Positions 46,956-55,920 of a stretch of 64,000 nt of DNA are shown one piece after another. The notes beneath the pieces were generated by a model. The model did not search any database. It saw only the letters and a list, made by a program, of their open reading frames with translations, and was not told the DNA's origin. How positions within the stretch are numbered: the stretch's first letter is position 1; the number at the start of each line of letters is the position of its first letter. The stretch is taken from positions 455,683 through 519,682 of the forward strand of contig JAQTTH010000001.1 in NCBI GenBank assembly GCA_028710895.1, written 5' to 3'. The translations under genes were made by a program, and so were the position numbers. The DNA is from Paludibacter sp. (GTDB taxonomy: Bacteria > Bacteroidota > Bacteroidia > Bacteroidales > Paludibacteraceae).

Positions 46956-47040
46956 ACACGGTGATTATCTGATATAAAAGTCGTGTGTTTTTTAGTTTTA
47001 TTGTTTAAAGCAGGCCACTTCGGGATGAAATGGCCTGCTT
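46956..47040 (+). ncRNA. Candidate structured RNA element, copy 2
   Basis: Same two-hairpin layout as 43217-43300: ACACG...CGTGT, GTTTTTT, the linker AGTTTTATTGTTT, then GCAGGCCA...TGGCCTGC. The T-run and linker are identical to copy 1. It lies 128 bases after amtB copy 2 and 378 bases before glnN. The remaining gap 47041-47328 is AT-rich with a second possible box TATCTTTG at 47129-47136. Confidence 0.5.
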
Positions 47041-47328
47041 ATAAAAAACAGAAACATTCAAAGTTACAAATACAAACAAAACAGACAAATTAAACTATAA
47101 AATTGCAAGCAGATAAGACAAAATTACGTATCTTTGTAAGCTCAATTGCAAATTCCGATTTAAATCAATTAGGAATTATTTTTTTGCAATAAAAACGATT
47201 TTGAAATTTAAATGCCATATTTACTATCAAATTAAATATTATACGGCCTTTTTACTATAAAACTAAAAAACGACTTTGTACTTTTTCAGAAAGAAAGTAT
47301 TTCAACCAAAAAAAACTATCATTTTTAC

Positions 47329-47336
47329 TATTTTTG
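47329..47336 (+). promoter_or_regulatory. Candidate -7 box of glnN
   Basis: TATTTTTG matches TAnnTTTG and ends 81 bases before the ATG. The -33 position lacks a TTTG, which would fit a promoter needing an activator. Confidence 0.45.
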
Positions 47337-47417
47337 CACTGATTTAATATCAATACGTCAGAACAAACAATAAATTCTAAAATTAACGAATAAATATAAC
47401 CCTCAAAAAATATAATT

Positions 47418-49613
47418 ATGTCATCATTGAGATTTAATGCAGTAGAAGAGGCATTCAAGAAAAAAGCTCTTGAAGTAGCTGCTCCTTCAAAATTCACTTC
47501 CGACTATTATGGAAAATATGTTTTCAACAAAGCCGCAATGGTAAAGTATCTTTCAAAAGATACATTGAAAGCATTGAATAATGTAATTCAGAAAGGCGCA
47601 ACACTTGACATCGCACTTGCAAACCAAGTTGCTGCAGGTATGAAACTTTGGGCTACTGAACTAGGAGCAACTCACTACACACACTGGTTCCAACCTTTGA
47701 CTGACGGAACTGCAGAAAAACATGACTCTTTCATAGATTATGCTGGCGCTCCTGGCGAAGCAATTATCGAAGATTTCTCTGGTAAACTTCTTGCTCAACA
47801 AGAACCAGATGCTTCTTCATTCCCTAACGGCGGAATCCGTAGCACATTCGAAGCTCGTGGTTATACAGCTTGGGATCCATCTTCACCCGCCTTCGTTGTA
47901 GATGATGCATTGGTTATTCCTACAATTTTTATTTCATACACAGGTGAAGCTCTTGACTTAAAAGCACCTCTATTGAAAGCATTGGCAGCTATTGACAAAG
48001 CAGCTGTGGCTGTTTGTCAAATGTTTGACCCTAACGTAAAGAAAGTTGTTGCTTACTTAGGTTGGGAACAAGAATACTTCCTGGTTGATGAAGGTTTGTA
48101 CGCAACTCGCCCTGACTTAGTGTTGACAGGTCGTACATTAATGGGACATGATTCAGCTAAAAACCAACAATTGGACGATCACTATTTCGGATCAGTTCCA
48201 ACACGTGTTGCTTCTTACATGAAAGATATTGAGTTCGAAGCTTACAAATATGGTATCCCTGCAAAAACCCGTCACAACGAGGTTGCTCCTAACCAATTTG
48301 AGCTTGCTCCAATATACGGAGAATGTAACTTGGCAGTAGACCAAAACTTGTTGATGATGTCTATCATGAAACGTGTTGCCCGTCGTCACGGATTCCGTTT
48401 ATTGTTGCACGAAAAACCATTTGCAGGCATTAACGGTTCAGGTAAACACAATAACTGGTCACTAGGTACTGATACAGGCGTAGTTCTACACGCTCCTGGA
48501 AAAACAGCTGAAGAAAACTTACAGTTTGTTACTTTCCTTGTAAACACATTGATGGCAGTTTACAAACACAACGGTCTTTTGAAAGCATCGATTATGACAG
48601 CTCAAAATGCTCACCGTTTGGGTGCCAACGAAGCTCCTCCAGCAATCGTATCTGCATTCCTTGGAACTCAACTGACTGCTATTCTTGACAAATTAGAAAA
48701 TAGCACAAGCGAAGAAGCAATTATCATTGATGACAAAAAACAACTTCACCTGGGCATACCAAGTATTCCTGAAGTATTCCTTGATAATACCGACCGTAAC
48801 CGTACTTCTCCATTTGCATTCACCGGAAACCGTTTTGAGTTCCGCGCAGTTGGTTCTTCGGCAAACTGTTCATCAGCTATGGCTGCTTTGAACACGGCAG
48901 TTGCAGCTCAATTGTTAGAATTTAAAGCTGAAGTTGACGCAAAAATCGCTAGTGGACTTACAAAAGAAAAAGCTATTTTCGATGTAATCAAATCATACAT
49001 CAAAGAATGTAAAGCTATCCGTTTCGACGGTAATGGTTACAGCGATGAGTGGAAAGTTGAAGCTGCAAAACGTGGTTTGGACTGTGAAACAAGTGTTCCA
49101 AAAATCATTGAAGCTTACACCAGCAAAAGCAGTGTAGCATTGTTTGAAAAAATGGGCGTTCTTAACGAAAAAGAATTGCACGCTCGTAACGAAGTGAAAT
49201 GGGAAACGTATACTAAGAAAATCCAAATCGAAGCCCGTGTTTTAGGTGATTTGGCTATCAACCACATTATTCCTGTTGCAACACGTTACCAAGCACTTCT
49301 TTTGGACAACGTATACAAAACAAAAGCAGTATTTGCTGCCGATAAAGCTGAGAAAATTGCCTCACAAGATATGGCTTTGATCGAAGAAATTGCAGAACGC
49401 ATTTCTATTATCAAAGACAACGTTGAAGCATTGGTTGAAGCACGTAAAGCTGCAAACGTAATTGAACACGAAGACAAAAAAGCAACTGCATACCACGATG
49501 TTGTTTTACCATATTTCGATGTAATCCGTTACAATATCGACAAACTGGAATTAGTTGTTGATGACGAAATGTGGACTTTGCCTAAGTACAGAGAATTGCT
49601 TTTCATTCGCTAA
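47418..49613 (+). CDS. glnN: Glutamine synthetase type III
   Basis: A 731-residue GSIII, the large form typical of Bacteroidetes, condensing glutamate and ammonium with ATP. GSIII landmarks are visible: the N-terminal domain, GATHYTHWFQPLTDGTAEKH, SSFPNGGIRSTFEARGYTAW, KTRHNEVAPNQFELAP with metal-binding residues, and ASIMTAQNAHRLGANEAPP. The catalytic core ends near residue 480, followed by the helical C-terminal GSIII region. It is the primary ammonium-fixing enzyme of the cluster, upstream of GOGAT. Translated-looking codon bias suggests high expression. It is followed by a strong terminator. Confidence 0.97.
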   Translation: MSSLRFNAVEEAFKKKALEVAAPSKFTSDYYGKYVFNKAAMVKYLSKDTLKALNNVIQKGATLDIALANQVAAGMKLWATELGATHYTHWFQPLTDGTAEKHDSFIDYAGAPGEAIIEDFSGKLLAQQEPDASSFPNGGIRSTFEARGYTAWDPSSPAFVVDDALVIPTIFISYTGEALDLKAPLLKALAAIDKAAVAVCQMFDPNVKKVVAYLGWEQEYFLVDEGLYATRPDLVLTGRTLMGHDSAKNQQLDDHYFGSVPTRVASYMKDIEFEAYKYGIPAKTRHNEVAPNQFELAPIYGECNLAVDQNLLMMSIMKRVARRHGFRLLLHEKPFAGINGSGKHNNWSLGTDTGVVLHAPGKTAEENLQFVTFLVNTLMAVYKHNGLLKASIMTAQNAHRLGANEAPPAIVSAFLGTQLTAILDKLENSTSEEAIIIDDKKQLHLGIPSIPEVFLDNTDRNRTSPFAFTGNRFEFRAVGSSANCSSAMAALNTAVAAQLLEFKAEVDAKIASGLTKEKAIFDVIKSYIKECKAIRFDGNGYSDEWKVEAAKRGLDCETSVPKIIEAYTSKSSVALFEKMGVLNEKELHARNEVKWETYTKKIQIEARVLGDLAINHIIPVATRYQALLLDNVYKTKAVFAADKAEKIASQDMALIEEIAERISIIKDNVEALVEARKAANVIEHEDKKATAYHDVVLPYFDVIRYNIDKLELVVDDEMWTLPKYRELLFIR

Positions 49614-49651
49614 ATAACGAAGGTTAATAACCATCTTGCTTAAAATAAGAA

Positions 49652-49691
49652 TAGTGGGAAAGCCTTTAAAACAAGGGTTTCCCACTATTTT
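49652..49691 (+). terminator. Terminator between glnN and gltB
   Basis: AGTGGGAAAGCC and GGGTTTCCCACT pair around an A-rich loop, followed by ATTTT. No TAnnTTTG box is seen between it and gltB at 49779. Confidence 0.8.
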
Positions 49692-49778
49692 GCGACATAA
49701 CAATAAAACTAAAAGACACGAACTATAAGCCGTAAACAGGTGTTTATAAGTGTATAAAAAAAGACTAAATTAAAGACA

Positions 49779-52700
49779 ATGACTAGTTCAAATCCATTTC
49801 TATCAGACGAATATGAGCAGCGATCGCTCTATTCACCCCAGAATGAGCACGATGCATGTGGTGTTGGCTTGGTATTAAATCTTCATGGCGAGAAATCGCA
49901 CGACATTGTTGCCAATGGACTTCAGGTTCTTGAAAACATGGTTCACCGTGGAGCTGAAAGTGCCGACAACAAAACCGGTGATGGTGCCGGAATTTTACTA
50001 CAAATTCCTCACGAGTTTATATTATTACAAGGTGTCCCTGTTCCAGCCAAAGGCAAGTACGGAACCGGGCTTGTTTTTCTTCCAAAAGATGCTAAAAAGC
50101 AAGAACTTTGCTTAAATGCAATCAAGGAACATATTGAAAAAGAAGGCTTAAAACTTTTAGCTATCCGCGACGTTCCTGTCAACAGCCATATTCTTGGTGA
50201 AATTTCAGCTTCAAATGAACCTGCAACGAAACAAATTTTTGTTACCGGATCCAATTCCCAACAAGAACTTGAACTTAAATTATACGTTCTCCGCAAAAAA
50301 ATAGAAAACGCGATTCAAAAATCGGCTATTGCAAAAGATCGTAGCTTTTATATTGTCAGTCTATCTACTAAACAGATGATTTACAAGGGCATGTTGACGT
50401 CTGAGCAATTGCGCGAATACTACCCCGACTTATCAGATAAAAATTTCACCAGTGGCATTGCCCTGGTACACTCACGTTTCAGTACAAACACTTTCCCAAC
50501 CTGGGACTTGGCTCAGCCATTCCGTATGTTGGGTCACAACGGTGAAATCAACACAATCCGTGGTAACCGTCAGTGGATGGAATCACGTGAGAGCGTATTG
50601 AAATCAGACCAACTTGGTAACCTGCAAGATCTTTATCCGATTTGCCAACCGGGCATGAGTGATAGTGCCACACTTGATAATGCGCTTGAATTCCTTGTAA
50701 TGTCAGGCAAAAGCTTACCACATGCTATGGCTATGTTGGTACCTGAAAGTTGGAATCAAAAGAATCCAATTTCGGACAACCTGAGAGCTTTCTACGAATA
50801 CCACAGTACATTTATGGAACCATGGGATGGTCCTGCCTGTTTACTTTTCAGCGACGGTCGCTATGCCGGAGGTATGTTAGATCGTAATGGTTTGCGTCCT
50901 GCCCGTTACCTGGTTACGCATGACGACACTATGATTATTGCATCTGAAACAGGTACTGTAGAATTTGAACCAGCAAACATCAAGGCCAAAGGTCGTTTGA
51001 AACCTGGTAAAATGTTGATGGTTGATACCGAATCAGGTCAGATTTTCTATGATAATGAATTAAAAGAAGGATTAGCGAAAGCTTTCCCATACCGTGATTG
51101 GTTAAATCAAAACTGTGTTAACATCGACAGTATTTCTTCAGGTCGTACAGTGAAAAGCGACTTGAATAATTACCAAACATTATTAAACGCTTTTGGATAT
51201 TCGAAAGAAGATTTGGAACGTTTAATCTTGCCAATGGCAAACGACGGTTACGAACCAACTTCGTCAATGGGTAACGACGTTGCATTATCAGTATTCTCTG
51301 ATAAACCACAACGCTTGTTCAACTATTTCCGTCAACAGTTTGCGCAGGTAACAAACCCACCTATTGACCCAATCCGTGAAGAATTGGTTATGTCATTGAC
51401 TGGTTATATTGGTTCTGTACACCAAAACCTATTGGAGCCTGCTCACGACATTTGTAAAATGGTAAAACTGAAAAGTCCGGTAATTACCAACTCTCAGTTC
51501 GACATATTGATGAATCTGAACTACAAAGGATTCTACACAATTTCATTACCAATGCTTTTCGACCCAAAATCGGGAGCTGCCGGTCTTGAAAAAGCCATTC
51601 AGGAACTTTGCTTATCTGTTGAAAAAGCGGTTGACGATGGTAAAAACTATATCGTATTGAGCGACCGTGGCGTTGATGCAACTCATGCTGCAATACCTTC
51701 ATTACTTGCTGTTTCTGCCGTTCACTTGTATTTGGTACAAAAACGCAAGAGAATGCAAATCGACATCGTTGTTGAGTCAGCTGAACCACGTGAAGTAATG
51801 CATTTTGCATTATTATTCGGATTTGGTGCCAATGCTGTTAACCCTTATATGGTATTTGCTATCATTAATGACAGCATCAAAGCAGGTGAAATCCAAATGG
51901 ATATGGATACAGCTAAAAAACATTACATCAAGGCTGTAAACAAAGGATTGTTGAAAGTATTATCGAAAATGGGTAACTCTACATTGCGTAGCTACCGTGG
52001 AGCACATATTTTCGAAGCAATTGGTATATCTTCAAAATTACTTGACAAATACTTTACAGGTGTTACTTCCGCTATTCAGGGTATTGACATCGAAGATGTT
52101 GCAAGCGAAGTATTGAAACCTCATTTTGATGCATTTTTCCCTGCAGAAGGCAGTTCAAACCAGTTGAAAAACTTAGGTGAATATGCATTCCGTGTTGATG
52201 GTGAAAAACATGCCTGGAATCCTGAAACTATTGCTCGTTTGCAAATTGCAACAAAAACGAACGATTATCAGAAATACAAAGAATATGTACAGGCTGTTGA
52301 CGACAAAGCAACTCCTATATTTATTCGTGACTTGATGGATTACAAACGTAATCCGATAGATATTAATGAAGTTGAACCAATTGAAAGTATTACCAAGCGT
52401 TTCGTAACCGGAGCTATGTCATACGGTTCAATCAGCCGTGAAGCTCACGAAGCTATGGCTATGGCCATGAACATTTTGGGCGGTCGTAGTAATACCGGTG
52501 AAGGTGGTGAAGATCCTGAACGTTACAAAAAACGTGAAGATGGCTTGAGCACACGTAGTGCTATCAAACAGGTTGCTTCCGGTCGTTTTGGTGTTACTGC
52601 TGAATATTTAGTTAATGCTGACGAAATTCAGATTAAAATAGCTCAGGGCGCAAAACCGGGCGAAGGTGGTCAGTTACCTGGTCATAAAGTAGATAAAATC

Positions 52701-54308
52701 ATTGCAAAAACCCGTCACTCAATTCCGGGAATTTCGTTGATTTCACCTCCACCCCACCACGATATTTACTCTATCGAGGATTTGGCACAGCTAATCTACG
52801 ACTTGAAAAACATCAACCCTAGTGCTACAATTAGTGTTAAGTTGGTATCAGAAACCGGTGTAGGAACTATTGCAGCTGGTGTTGCCAAAGCAAAAGCTGA
52901 TTTGATCTTAATCAGTGGTGCCGAAGGTGGAACCGGAGCAAGTCCTTCAAGTTCTATCAAACACGCAGGTCTTCCAATGGAAATTGGTTTGGCTGAGACG
53001 CAACAAACACTTGTTTTGAACAATTTACGTGGTCAAATCAAATTGCAAGCCGATGGTCAGTTGAAAACAGGTCGCGACATAATTGTTGCAGCATTACTTG
53101 GTGCCGAAGAATATGGTTTTGCCACAAGTGCTTTGTTGATCCTGGGTTGCGTTATGATGCGTAAATGTCACTTAAATACATGTCCGGTTGGTGTTGCCAC
53201 GCAGGATGAAGTATTGCGTAAACATTTCACCGGTAAACATGAATATCTTGTAAACTTCTTTAAATTTATTGCAGAAGATGTTCGCGAGCACTTAGCACAA
53301 ATGGGATTCCGCAGTTTGGATGAAATTATCGGACATGCAGAACTTCTTGAACGCAAAAAAGCGAATGGTGGTTTGGCTAAAATAGACAAAGTTGATTTGA
53401 CCAAAATCATGTTTGTTCCAACAAATGGCAAAAATGCGCTTCGTCATATAAAAGATCAGGATCATAAATTAGAGTCAGTATTAGATCGCGAGTTGATTAA
53501 GAAATCACTTCCGGCTCTTGATTTATGCATGCCGGTTCAGATTAAATCGAGAATCAAAAATACCGACCGTACAGTAGGTGCTATGCTTTCGGGTGAAATA
53601 GCAAAACGTTACGGACAAGCCGGATTACCTGAAGATACTATCAAAGCTTATTTCGATGGTTCAGCTGGTCAGAGTTTCGGTGCTTTCCTTAGCAAAGGAA
53701 CTTACTTCGAACTGAACGGTGAAGCTAATGATTACGTTGGTAAAGGCCTTTCGGGAGGTAAAATTGTTGTAAAAGCGCCAAAAGAAAGTACTTTCAAACC
53801 TGAAGATAACATTATTGCCGGTAACACTATTTTATATGGTGCTACTTCAGGTGAAGTGTATATCAACGGTGTTGTAGGCGAACGTTTTTGCGTTCGTAAC
53901 TCAGGTGCTATTGCAGTTGTTGAAGGTGCAGGTGATCACTGTTGTGAATATATGACAGGCGGTCGTACCGTTGTACTTGGAGCTACAGGACGTAACTTTG
54001 CTGCAGGTATGAGTGGTGGTGTGGCTTATGTACTTGATGAAAAAGGTGACTTTGACTTCTTCTGTAATATGGAAATGGTTGAGCTTTCATTGATTGAAGA
54101 CAGCCATGACAGCAAAGAAGTTCAGGGATTAATTGAAAACCACCTGAAGTATACCGGAAGTGCACGTGCTAAACAGATTTTGGACAACTGGAGTCAGTAT
54201 GTTGATAAATTCAAGAAAATCGTTCCAATTGAATACAAAAAAGTATTACAAGAAGAAAAGATGGAAGCTATCAACAAAAAAATTGCTCAGGTTGAGCGCG
54301 ATTATTAA
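49779..54308 (+). CDS. gltB: Glutamate synthase large subunit
   Basis: A 1509-residue GOGAT large chain. The glutaminase nucleophile is Cys27 in NEHDACGVG, so a 26-residue propeptide is presumably removed. Domain order: class II glutaminase (27-430), central domain (about 470-760), FMN-binding synthase domain (about 820-1200; AMSYGSISREAHEAMA, KPGEGGQLPGHKV, GAEGGTGASPSSS). The 3Fe-4S cysteines are 1124, 1130 and 1135 in CVMMRKCHLNTCPVG. The C-terminal beta-helix (about 1250-1500; GLSGGKIVVKAP, AGMSGGVAYVLDE) follows. It makes two glutamates from glutamine and 2-oxoglutarate together with GltD. Confidence 0.97.
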   Translation: MTSSNPFLSDEYEQRSLYSPQNEHDACGVGLVLNLHGEKSHDIVANGLQVLENMVHRGAESADNKTGDGAGILLQIPHEFILLQGVPVPAKGKYGTGLVFLPKDAKKQELCLNAIKEHIEKEGLKLLAIRDVPVNSHILGEISASNEPATKQIFVTGSNSQQELELKLYVLRKKIENAIQKSAIAKDRSFYIVSLSTKQMIYKGMLTSEQLREYYPDLSDKNFTSGIALVHSRFSTNTFPTWDLAQPFRMLGHNGEINTIRGNRQWMESRESVLKSDQLGNLQDLYPICQPGMSDSATLDNALEFLVMSGKSLPHAMAMLVPESWNQKNPISDNLRAFYEYHSTFMEPWDGPACLLFSDGRYAGGMLDRNGLRPARYLVTHDDTMIIASETGTVEFEPANIKAKGRLKPGKMLMVDTESGQIFYDNELKEGLAKAFPYRDWLNQNCVNIDSISSGRTVKSDLNNYQTLLNAFGYSKEDLERLILPMANDGYEPTSSMGNDVALSVFSDKPQRLFNYFRQQFAQVTNPPIDPIREELVMSLTGYIGSVHQNLLEPAHDICKMVKLKSPVITNSQFDILMNLNYKGFYTISLPMLFDPKSGAAGLEKAIQELCLSVEKAVDDGKNYIVLSDRGVDATHAAIPSLLAVSAVHLYLVQKRKRMQIDIVVESAEPREVMHFALLFGFGANAVNPYMVFAIINDSIKAGEIQMDMDTAKKHYIKAVNKGLLKVLSKMGNSTLRSYRGAHIFEAIGISSKLLDKYFTGVTSAIQGIDIEDVASEVLKPHFDAFFPAEGSSNQLKNLGEYAFRVDGEKHAWNPETIARLQIATKTNDYQKYKEYVQAVDDKATPIFIRDLMDYKRNPIDINEVEPIESITKRFVTGAMSYGSISREAHEAMAMAMNILGGRSNTGEGGEDPERYKKREDGLSTRSAIKQVASGRFGVTAEYLVNADEIQIKIAQGAKPGEGGQLPGHKVDKIIAKTRHSIPGISLISPPPHHDIYSIEDLAQLIYDLKNINPSATISVKLVSETGVGTIAAGVAKAKADLILISGAEGGTGASPSSSIKHAGLPMEIGLAETQQTLVLNNLRGQIKLQADGQLKTGRDIIVAALLGAEEYGFATSALLILGCVMMRKCHLNTCPVGVATQDEVLRKHFTGKHEYLVNFFKFIAEDVREHLAQMGFRSLDEIIGHAELLERKKANGGLAKIDKVDLTKIMFVPTNGKNALRHIKDQDHKLESVLDRELIKKSLPALDLCMPVQIKSRIKNTDRTVGAMLSGEIAKRYGQAGLPEDTIKAYFDGSAGQSFGAFLSKGTYFELNGEANDYVGKGLSGGKIVVKAPKESTFKPEDNIIAGNTILYGATSGEVYINGVVGERFCVRNSGAIAVVEGAGDHCCEYMTGGRTVVLGATGRNFAAGMSGGVAYVLDEKGDFDFFCNMEMVELSLIEDSHDSKEVQGLIENHLKYTGSARAKQILDNWSQYVDKFKKIVPIEYKKVLQEEKMEAINKKIAQVERDY

Positions 54309-54334
54309 TTAATTATTTAATACTTCTTCATATA

Positions 54335-54367
54335 AACTTTTCCAGAGTCTTGAACTTTGGAAAAGTT
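54335..54367 (+). promoter_or_regulatory. Hairpin in the gltB-gltD gap
   Basis: AACTTTTCCAGAG and CTTTGGAAAAGTT pair imperfectly around a short loop, without a T-run. It may set the ratio of the two subunits rather than terminate. Confidence 0.5.
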
Positions 54368-54396
54368 GCCGAAGAAATACTAACAATAAAACAATC

Positions 54397-55809
54397 ATGG
54401 GAAATCCAAGAGCATTTATAACCATACCCCGCAAGGATGCAGGCTATCGTCCTGTAAACGAACGTATCTACGACTTTGGGGAAGTTGAACAAACACTGAA
54501 CCGTGAAGACCGCAAATTACAGGCTTCACGCTGCATGGATTGTGGTATTCCTTTCTGCCACTGGGGCTGTCCGCTCGGCAACAAAATGCCGGAATGGCAA
54601 GACCTTATTTACAAAGGAAAATGGAAAGAAGGTGTAGAAAATCTGCACGAAACAAATAACTTTCCCGATTTCACTGGCCGTATTTGTCCTGCACCATGCG
54701 AAAAATCGTGTGTACTGGCATTGCACGAAGCGCCAGTAACTATTCGGGAAAACGAAGCTGCAGTTACTGAAGTAGGTTTTATCGAAGGTTTAATTAAGGC
54801 ACAGCCACCTAAAACCCGTACCGGCAAAAAAATCGCTGTTGTTGGTTCAGGTCCTGCCGGACTGGCTGCTGCACAACAGTTGAACCGTAAAGGTCACACC
54901 GTAACTATTTTCGAAAAAGACAACGCACTTGGCGGTCTGCTTCGTTACGGTATTCCAAACTTCAAATTGAATAAAAACATTATCGACCGTCGGTTAAGTC
55001 AACTACTTGAAGAAGGTATTGAATTCAAACCAAACACCGAAATTGGTAAAGATATTGCAGGTAAACAAATCATGAAAGATTTTGATGCCGTTTGTCTTGC
55101 CATTGGTGCAGGCCACCCACGTAATATTACTCCCGAAGGTCGCGACCTGAAAGGCATCTATTACGCTATGGAATTCCTTAGCCAGCAAAACCAACTTATC
55201 ATGGGCGAAGAAGTAGCTGCTGAGGCTATTATCAACGCGAAAGATAAACACGTACTGGTAATTGGTGGTGGTGATACCGGTTCCGACTGTGTAGGAACTT
55301 CTATTCGTCAGGGAGCAGTGAAAGTAACTCAAATTGAGATTTTGCCACAACCTCCTGTTGATAAAAACCCTGATACTCCCTGGCCTTTTTATCCAAACAT
55401 TCTGAAAACTTCGAGCTCTCACAAAGAAGGTTGTATCCGTAAATGGAGCCTGAACACCAACAAGTTTATCGGCCAAAATGGTCAATTGACTGAAGTGGAA
55501 GTGGAAGAAGTTGAATGGACTAAGGACGAAACCGGACGCTGGAACATGAAACCAACCGGCAAAACAGAAATCATCAAAGCTGATTTGGTATTCCTTGCAC
55601 TTGGATTTGTTCATCCGGTTCACGAAGGTTTGTTGACTGAACTTGGTGTTGACTTTGATGGTCGCGGAAACGTAGCCGTTGATAAAACAAACCAAAGCAA
55701 TGTGAAGAAAGTATTTGCAACCGGTGATGCTGCTATGGGAGCCAGTTTGGTGGTACGTGCAATTGCTTCGGGACGTAAAGTGGCCGAAGACATTCACAAG
55801 TCATTGTAA
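54397..55809 (+). CDS. gltD: Glutamate synthase small subunit
   Basis: A 470-residue FAD- and Fe-S-containing oxidoreductase that passes electrons from NAD(P)H to GltB. The N-terminal cysteine-rich region (CMDCGIPFCHWGCPLGN, about residues 47-63, and CPAPCEKSCVLAL, about 96-108) binds two 4Fe-4S clusters. FAD and NADPH Rossmann motifs are VVGSGPAGLAAAQQL (about 147-161) and VIGGGDTGSDCVGTSIRQG (about 288-306). The ending VFATGDAAMGASLVVRAIASG is typical. It is 88 bases after gltB, in the same transcript unit apart from an internal hairpin. Confidence 0.97.
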   Translation: MGNPRAFITIPRKDAGYRPVNERIYDFGEVEQTLNREDRKLQASRCMDCGIPFCHWGCPLGNKMPEWQDLIYKGKWKEGVENLHETNNFPDFTGRICPAPCEKSCVLALHEAPVTIRENEAAVTEVGFIEGLIKAQPPKTRTGKKIAVVGSGPAGLAAAQQLNRKGHTVTIFEKDNALGGLLRYGIPNFKLNKNIIDRRLSQLLEEGIEFKPNTEIGKDIAGKQIMKDFDAVCLAIGAGHPRNITPEGRDLKGIYYAMEFLSQQNQLIMGEEVAAEAIINAKDKHVLVIGGGDTGSDCVGTSIRQGAVKVTQIEILPQPPVDKNPDTPWPFYPNILKTSSSHKEGCIRKWSLNTNKFIGQNGQLTEVEVEEVEWTKDETGRWNMKPTGKTEIIKADLVFLALGFVHPVHEGLLTELGVDFDGRGNVAVDKTNQSNVKKVFATGDAAMGASLVVRAIASGRKVAEDIHKSL

Positions 55810-55849
55810 CCGACTGTTCAAAAAAATTAAAATATAACAAAACTGTTAG

Positions 55850-55899
55850 CAAGTTACGTGGAAAGGCGCGGTTAATTCCGTATCTTTGCGCGTAACTTG
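55850..55899. promoter_or_regulatory. asnB promoter inside an inverted repeat
   Basis: TATCTTTG at 55881-55888 is an exact TAnnTTTG box, 32 bases before the ATG. It is bracketed by a perfect 9-base inverted repeat: CAAGTTACG at 55850-55858 and CGTAACTTG at 55891-55899. The arrangement could be an operator or an early-transcript structure. Confidence 0.55.
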
Positions 55900-55920
55900 T
55901 AACTCGTAATAATAAATACT

